A stretch of 20,456 nucleotides of DNA from JBNKDD01 sp050288085 (lineage in GTDB: Bacteria; Chloroflexota; Anaerolineae; Aggregatilineales; UBA3940). Location of the stretch: the NCBI GenBank assembly GCA_050288085.1, contig JBNKDD010000082.1, forward strand, positions 1 to 20,456. Reading direction: 5' to 3'. Positions 16,913 to 20,456 of the stretch are shown here, piece by piece. The first letter of the stretch is position 1; every line of letters begins with the position of its first letter. The translations under genes and the position numbers were made by a program. Below the pieces are notes generated by a model that ran no database searches, was not told the origin of the DNA, and saw only the letters and a list, made by a program, of their open reading frames with translations.

Positions 16913-17353
16913 TTACGTCACCTGGGGAGTTGGGCGGGCCTTGCCCTCCACCACGTTTGGGACCGACTGCGCCTTGATCGAGAACAACTTCGGGGCAATA
17001 TCCTTCAGTACATTGGTGTGCCACAGTTGGCCGCCCTTGTACATTGAGGCCAGGGAGATCAGCGCGGTTGCGATATTAACCAGCAGCTTGATGGCCTGGT
17101 CTGCGTTCTCCGGCAACACGTAGTCAGCGGGGTTAACCCCTGTGATCAGCCACACGACCACAAACACAATGAAGTTGAAGAGCAGGAACAGGTAACCGCC
17201 CCAGCCTTCTTTTAGAGTCTTCCCAAACAGATGCAGGATTGCTTTGACTACATCAGCGGCAGTCGATGGAATAAACCCCAGCGTGCCCTGGACAATGGGC
17301 ACCAGGCCCAGCAGGAAGACCACTACAAGTAGAATATTTTCAACGGTAAACAT
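16913..17353 (-). CDS. Small membrane protein, possibly holin-like
   Basis: A 146-residue protein with two clear membrane helices (ILLVVVFLLGLVPIVQG near 7-23 and YLFLLFNFIVFVVVWLITGV near 54-73) and a third weaker hydrophobic segment (LLVNIATALISLASMY near 89-104). A polar, basic tail follows. It has a strong ribosome binding site (AAGGAG, spacing about 7). It is the last gene of the phage-like cassette, after a coiled-coil membrane protein and a lipoprotein. Size, helix number and neighbours fit a phage holin or lysis-accessory protein, but I see no family-defining motif, so this is a positional guess. The tail (about 120-146) looks disordered. Confidence 0.6.
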   Translation of the reverse strand: MFTVENILLVVVFLLGLVPIVQGTLGFIPSTAADVVKAILHLFGKTLKEGWGGYLFLLFNFIVFVVVWLITGVNPADYVLPENADQAIKLLVNIATALISLASMYKGGQLWHTNVLKDIAPKLFSIKAQSVPNVVEGKARPTPQVT

Positions 17354-17364
17354 GAGAATTCTCC

Positions 17365-18567
17365 TTAATACTCAACATCTACAGCATTCAGCAGGCCGTA
17401 GGTATAACCATTAACCTGATATGCAACCCACTTGTTGCAGACCAGCTCCTCATACTGGTCACCTGACGTAAGCGACCAGTTTTTGTCAATGCAGAGCCAT
17501 CCGTCTTGCTCTGCGTATACCTCTGTTCTGACCCCGGCAGTCAGGCCTCCGACAAGCTCTCCTGTTATGGCCGGTTCATCCCTGGTATTCATGCCCCCAT
17601 AGGGGAAATAGTAGCCTGCGAGTATCTGGGCGGATGGGTCGAGAACAATCTCAGGAGTGGCCGCTGGGCTGGCGGTCGCTATCGGCGTGGGGGTTGGTTC
17701 GTTGTCCTCTGCTACCCCGGTCAACTGGTAGGCATAAGCCTCGCCGATGTAGTTGTCATTATTGGCAATCGGCCAGGTGCGCAGGTTTCCGAAGTACACA
17801 GTGGCTACATCACCCTGTGCTTCAAAGCTGCAATAGATATGCACCCAGTTATCGTAGAAATTCTTACCCTCTGGGCTGTCCGGCGTGGATTCAAACCGAC
17901 AAATAGTCAGGCTCTCATCAAACGCCTTTTTGTTCCCGCTGGTATCGATGCCAATCCACCAGACTGACCCGGCCCAGTCGTCTTCAGTCTCCAGGTCGGA
18001 CGGGATATCGTCGTCGTAGTTAAACCACGACCGGACCATCGCGCCGACCTCATACTGTTCACCGGCAACCGTAGCGAAGGTTTGAAAAACCCCGGCATTG
18101 CAGGTCCGCCAAAAACAGAACCAGGTTTGAGCCAGGTCGCCATTCCAGACCAACTCAGGATAATTCACCCTGTCAATCGGCTTGAATTCTGGGCGACCCA
18201 TCATCAGCTCAAACGGGTTACCATCTCCTTGCCGCAGCGCCGGGCATTTTTCATCCATATATGGCTCATCACAGTAGAACGGTTCCCAGTCCGGTGCGAC
18301 GTTCACCTCGCCAAAGATCACCGGGCGATAGCGGCCCTCAAAGCCTGGGTTCTTCAGCAGATTGGCCGGGTTTGGCTCACCCGCTGGGGTCGATGTGGCG
18401 GTCGGTGTCATGGTGATCGTGGCGGTCGCAGTGGCCGTCGCACTGGGCGACGGGCTGGCCGTGGCCGTACTGGTTGGTTCTTCTTCGGTCGGCGTGACGG
18501 TCTCGACCGGATCACACGCGGCCAGCAGCAGGGCCAACACTAACAATAAAATCAAAAGACGTTTCAT
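17365..18567 (-). CDS. Lipoprotein with Thr/Pro-rich linker, NPGFE-type beta-sandwich and SH3-like C-terminus
   Basis: A 400-residue protein. Its lipoprotein signal is MKRLLILLLVLALLLAAC (lipobox LAAC, Cys 18), followed by a low-complexity linker of Thr, Ala, Ser and Pro (about 20-62). Next is NLLKNPGFEGRY, the usual opening of carbohydrate-binding-like beta-sandwich modules, extending to about residue 285 and rich in Trp and Cys. After a second Pro/Thr linker, the C-terminus (about 310-400; GGMNTRDEPAITGELVGGL, TEVYAEQDGWLCI, KWVAYQVNG) resembles a bacterial SH3-like domain. It should be anchored outside the cell and may bind glycans or cell wall. The start at 18567 is chosen because its ATG overlaps the upstream stop (ATGA), with GGAG upstream; the frame extends further back, but inside the neighbour. 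A surface lipoprotein inside a phage-like cassette is unusual. Confidence 0.75.
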   Translation of the reverse strand: MKRLLILLLVLALLLAACDPVETVTPTEEEPTSTATASPSPSATATATATITMTPTATSTPAGEPNPANLLKNPGFEGRYRPVIFGEVNVAPDWEPFYCDEPYMDEKCPALRQGDGNPFELMMGRPEFKPIDRVNYPELVWNGDLAQTWFCFWRTCNAGVFQTFATVAGEQYEVGAMVRSWFNYDDDIPSDLETEDDWAGSVWWIGIDTSGNKKAFDESLTICRFESTPDSPEGKNFYDNWVHIYCSFEAQGDVATVYFGNLRTWPIANNDNYIGEAYAYQLTGVAEDNEPTPTPIATASPAATPEIVLDPSAQILAGYYFPYGGMNTRDEPAITGELVGGLTAGVRTEVYAEQDGWLCIDKNWSLTSGDQYEELVCNKWVAYQVNGYTYGLLNAVDVEY

Positions 18568-18950
18568 ATCACAAACTCCGCTACTGCCATAGCAATACCA
18601 ATGATCGCCTGAATACCGGTCAGGATACCGGCCCAACGCGCCATCCGAGCTTCCATTTTTTGTTGCCTGGTCTCCAGGGCCTCCAGCTTTGATGACAATT
18701 CCCTGATGGCCGCATCATGCCTCTGGTCTTGATTCTTGAGTTCTCCGATGGCCTGCCCTGCCAGGCGTTGTTCCGCCCGCAGGTCTGATACCAAACCGGT
18801 CACATCCTTGAAATCCCGTTGAATCACCGTGATCCCATCTTTGATGTGCCGCAAATCGGTCCTGAATTCGGCGGCATTACTTTCCTGTTTGAGTAGATAT
18901 CCAAAGAAGTCAGTTTGGTCTGTTATTTTTGCTGATGTTGCTTCGACCAT
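18564..18950 (-). CDS. XhlA-like coiled-coil membrane protein
   Basis: A 128-residue protein. A long coiled coil (about 28-105; DVTGLVSDLRAEQRLAGQAI, HDAAIRELSSKLEALETRQQ) is followed by one C-terminal membrane helix (WAGILTGIQAIIGIAMAVAE). This layout, a soluble coiled coil and then a single C-terminal hydrophobic segment, is that of XhlA-type phage lysis/holin-accessory proteins. The similarity is in architecture; I cannot confirm homology. It overlaps the lipoprotein gene by four bases, so they are probably co-translated. An AGGA lies upstream of ATG 18950. Confidence 0.6.
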   Translation of the reverse strand: MVEATSAKITDQTDFFGYLLKQESNAAEFRTDLRHIKDGITVIQRDFKDVTGLVSDLRAEQRLAGQAIGELKNQDQRHDAAIRELSSKLEALETRQQKMEARMARWAGILTGIQAIIGIAMAVAEFVI

Positions 18951-19000
18951 AGTTCACTTGTCCTAAAAAAGTCGATAACATGAATTTGAATCAGAGGCCA

Positions 19001-19675
19001 TTACCAGATCAACAACTGGCTACCGATTGGAGTCGGAAAAGGATAAGCGAGGCCAGCGTCAGCATTATAGCGAGTATCACATTCGGCCTCAGTTAACTTT
19101 CTGTCCCACACACCGACATTGTCTATAATGCCATCGATTGGGTATGTGCCACCGGGGTCGGAGAGGAGAGCAAAGTATGGCAAGCTGCCAGTGCATGACC
19201 CGAATAATTGAGAGTATTCGGTGTTATTGATGCGCCAGCCCTGATCTTGCGTGTCGTACCACAATAAGAAGTGAATCCATTCATCTATTGGATCAGGATC
19301 AAACACAGGGCTATATAAGTGTTTGGTTCCAGATGGGCCGCTAAGTTGATAGTCGAAATATTGATTTACGCTGTTCCATCTCAAACTCGCGGCGGTGGAC
19401 GAAACGCCAGTCCAGGCAAAAGGGAATCTAAGATGGGTACTGGTCTGCATGTTAAACCAAAAATCAACCGTAAATCCGGTGGCAGCATCGATACCAGAAA
19501 ACCCGGCGGTTCGCAGATAGCCAGCTCCTCCACCATCAAATCCATTTCCGAGCTTCGCGGAAACAAGTGATCCACCTGACCCCATTAGGGTCAGATTGTT
19601 GGAACTAACTCCATCGGTATAGTCAGAATCGAGCGTATAATGTGAAACAAAATCATCAGCTAGAGGCACGATCAA
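19001..19675 (-). CDS. LamG/concanavalin-fold protein, probable phage tail or virion-surface protein
   Basis: A 224-residue protein that is essentially one LamG-like jelly roll. It shows HYTLDSDYTDGVSSNNLTLM, AKLGNGFDGGGAGYLR, ATGFTVDFWFNM and DEWIHFLLWYDT, with a final PIDGIIDNVGVWDRKLTEAE, the classic end of the fold. There is no signal peptide. The ATG overlaps the stop of the preceding tail-like gene (ATGA), so both belong to one transcript. Such domains on phage tails usually bind host surface sugars. The C-terminal SQLLIW is short and hydrophobic. Confidence in the fold is high; the virion role comes from the neighbours. Confidence 0.78.
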   Translation of the reverse strand: MIVPLADDFVSHYTLDSDYTDGVSSNNLTLMGSGGSLVSAKLGNGFDGGGAGYLRTAGFSGIDAATGFTVDFWFNMQTSTHLRFPFAWTGVSSTAASLRWNSVNQYFDYQLSGPSGTKHLYSPVFDPDPIDEWIHFLLWYDTQDQGWRINNTEYSQLFGSCTGSLPYFALLSDPGGTYPIDGIIDNVGVWDRKLTEAECDTRYNADAGLAYPFPTPIGSQLLIW

Positions 19676-20253
19676 CTCCCATCAATGAGCTCAGCAACCA
19701 AAACGAGAGTAACTTTTGTAACTGTTGTGGCAGAGTCAACATAAAACCTGAGCCAATCACCTTCATTAAGTTGGGCAGTCCAACCGGTCAGAGTGCCGCT
19801 GTCGTCATTCTGAGCACTCGAAAGAGCGGGGGGGGCACTAGCAACAATGCTATCACTGCCATCTGGAGGGAAGTTTGCCCAGGTGTCAACCTGGAGATCG
19901 AACTGAATGCTGCCAGACTGATCGGCGGCAATGTACCACCAGATAATTTGGCAATTGAACGGTATTCTCAAGAAATATTTCTCGCCAGCAGTGATGGCAG
20001 AGCCGCCACCATCAATGATGATCGCAAGGTCTCTAGTGTAAAGGATGGGACGCCATTTACCATCGTGATACTCATAGGTGATCTTATCAGTGGTGTGAAT
20101 AAACCGGTCACCCTCGTTAGGAGTCACAGGAAAGCTCGTACCGGATGAAGAAATGCCAGAGATCGCACCATCAAGATCGGATAGTGGGTTGTTAATTGTA
20201 GCAGCGTCCACTGTGTCGGTGGGAACAAGCGGCGTGTGGTGATTTTGAGTCAT
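19672..20253 (-). CDS. Phage tail/baseplate-like protein
   Basis: A 193-residue protein without signal peptide. An N-terminal segment (MTQNHHTPLVPTDTVDAATI) resembles the beginning of tail-fibre or baseplate-associated proteins. GDRFIHTTDKITYEYHDGKW (about 48-67) is a motif often seen in phage fibre and neck proteins, and a beta-rich C-terminal half follows (ITAGEKYFLRIPFNCQIIWW, LTGWTAQLNEGDWLRFYVDS, TKVTLVLVAELI) that looks like a receptor-binding or collar-type sandwich. The start has AGGATAAT directly before it and lies one base after the previous stop. I do not recognise an exact family. Confidence 0.55.
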   Translation of the reverse strand: MTQNHHTPLVPTDTVDAATINNPLSDLDGAISGISSSGTSFPVTPNEGDRFIHTTDKITYEYHDGKWRPILYTRDLAIIIDGGGSAITAGEKYFLRIPFNCQIIWWYIAADQSGSIQFDLQVDTWANFPPDGSDSIVASAPPALSSAQNDDSGTLTGWTAQLNEGDWLRFYVDSATTVTKVTLVLVAELIDGS

Positions 20254-20254
20254 A

Positions 20255-20456
20255 TTATCCTACCTTCAGCGTTTGCACGTCGTTCCAAAGTTTCGCGATT
20301 AATTGCTCATCAGTAAGGGGCCGACTGAGATCGGAGGAGACTGTTAACACCGTACTCAAGCTGTCGAGTCCACGAGTTGCGTTCACGCCAAGAACATAAA
20401 AATCATCATCGACTTCTATGTATTTGTAGCCATCGACTTCGCCGAGCCATTTCACA
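20255..20456 (-). CDS. Uncharacterised protein of the phage-like cassette, possibly partial at the right edge
   Basis: At least 66 residues. A GTG at 20455 could be the start, but the frame is open to the edge of the window, so the gene may begin outside. The visible part has a beta-hairpin-like opening (EVDGYKYIEVDDDFYVLGV) and an acidic helical end (LTDEQLIAKLWNDVQTLKVG). It ends one base before the next gene, so it is co-transcribed with it. No family recognised. Confidence 0.5.
   Translation of the reverse strand, partial: VKWLGEVDGYKYIEVDDDFYVLGVNATRGLDSLSTVLTVSSDLSRPLTDEQLIAKLWNDVQTLKVG

Overview
The window looks like chromosomal DNA from a Chloroflexota bacterium, probably Anaerolineae- or Caldilinea-like. 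This is an inference from style, not a marker gene. The clues are lipoproteins with Thr/Pro- or Glu/Ala-rich linkers directly after the lipid-attachment cysteine, a multi-GAF NarL-type histidine kinase with an RsbRD-like N-terminus, and TnpB-type omega-RNA ends.

Left edge (1-3720): a large sensor histidine kinase runs off the left end on the minus strand (start 2020; its stop is outside the window). Next comes a small mobile-element scrapyard: a lipoprotein gene cut off after 40 codons by an IS200/IS605-type right end that carries an omega-RNA-like sequence but no tnpB, a frameshifted remnant of a probable transposase, and a small membrane protein whose C-terminal part resembles the tail of a large serine recombinase.

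Centre (3725-16384): a complete L-rhamnose uptake and catabolism island. Ten minus-strand genes run from about 14467 down to 3725. They encode a sugar ABC transporter (ATPase, two permeases, lipoprotein binding protein), rhamnose mutarotase, rhamnose isomerase, rhamnulokinase, a MoaD-like sulfur carrier, a tungsten/molybdenum-type aldehyde:ferredoxin oxidoreductase (AOR) and a small class II aldolase. Many junctions overlap or are very short, which argues for one operon. A divergent plus-strand gene (14693-16384) encodes an unusual regulator: a DeoR-type HTH plus DeoR effector domain fused to a LacI/RbsB-like periplasmic-binding domain. The 225-base divergent intergenic region holds two overlapping head-on consensus promoters inside a perfect 10-bp inverted repeat, flanked by GTTGAAAA/TTTTCAAC boxes.

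Proposed pathway: rhamnose is imported, mutarotated, isomerised, phosphorylated and cleaved to dihydroxyacetone phosphate and L-lactaldehyde. The AOR then oxidises lactaldehyde to lactate while reducing ferredoxin. No ordinary lactaldehyde dehydrogenase or reductase is present in the island. Using an AOR in this position is the most interesting biochemical idea in the window.

Right part (16385-20456): a solitary IS605-type terminal hairpin lies in inverted orientation to the one at 2461. A bidirectional terminator follows, then a minus-strand phage-like cassette read from the right edge: a partial protein, a tail/baseplate-like protein, a LamG-fold protein, an XhlA-like coiled-coil membrane protein, a lipoprotein with a Thr/Pro-rich linker, and a small holin-like membrane protein. 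No tRNA, rRNA or CRISPR array was seen.
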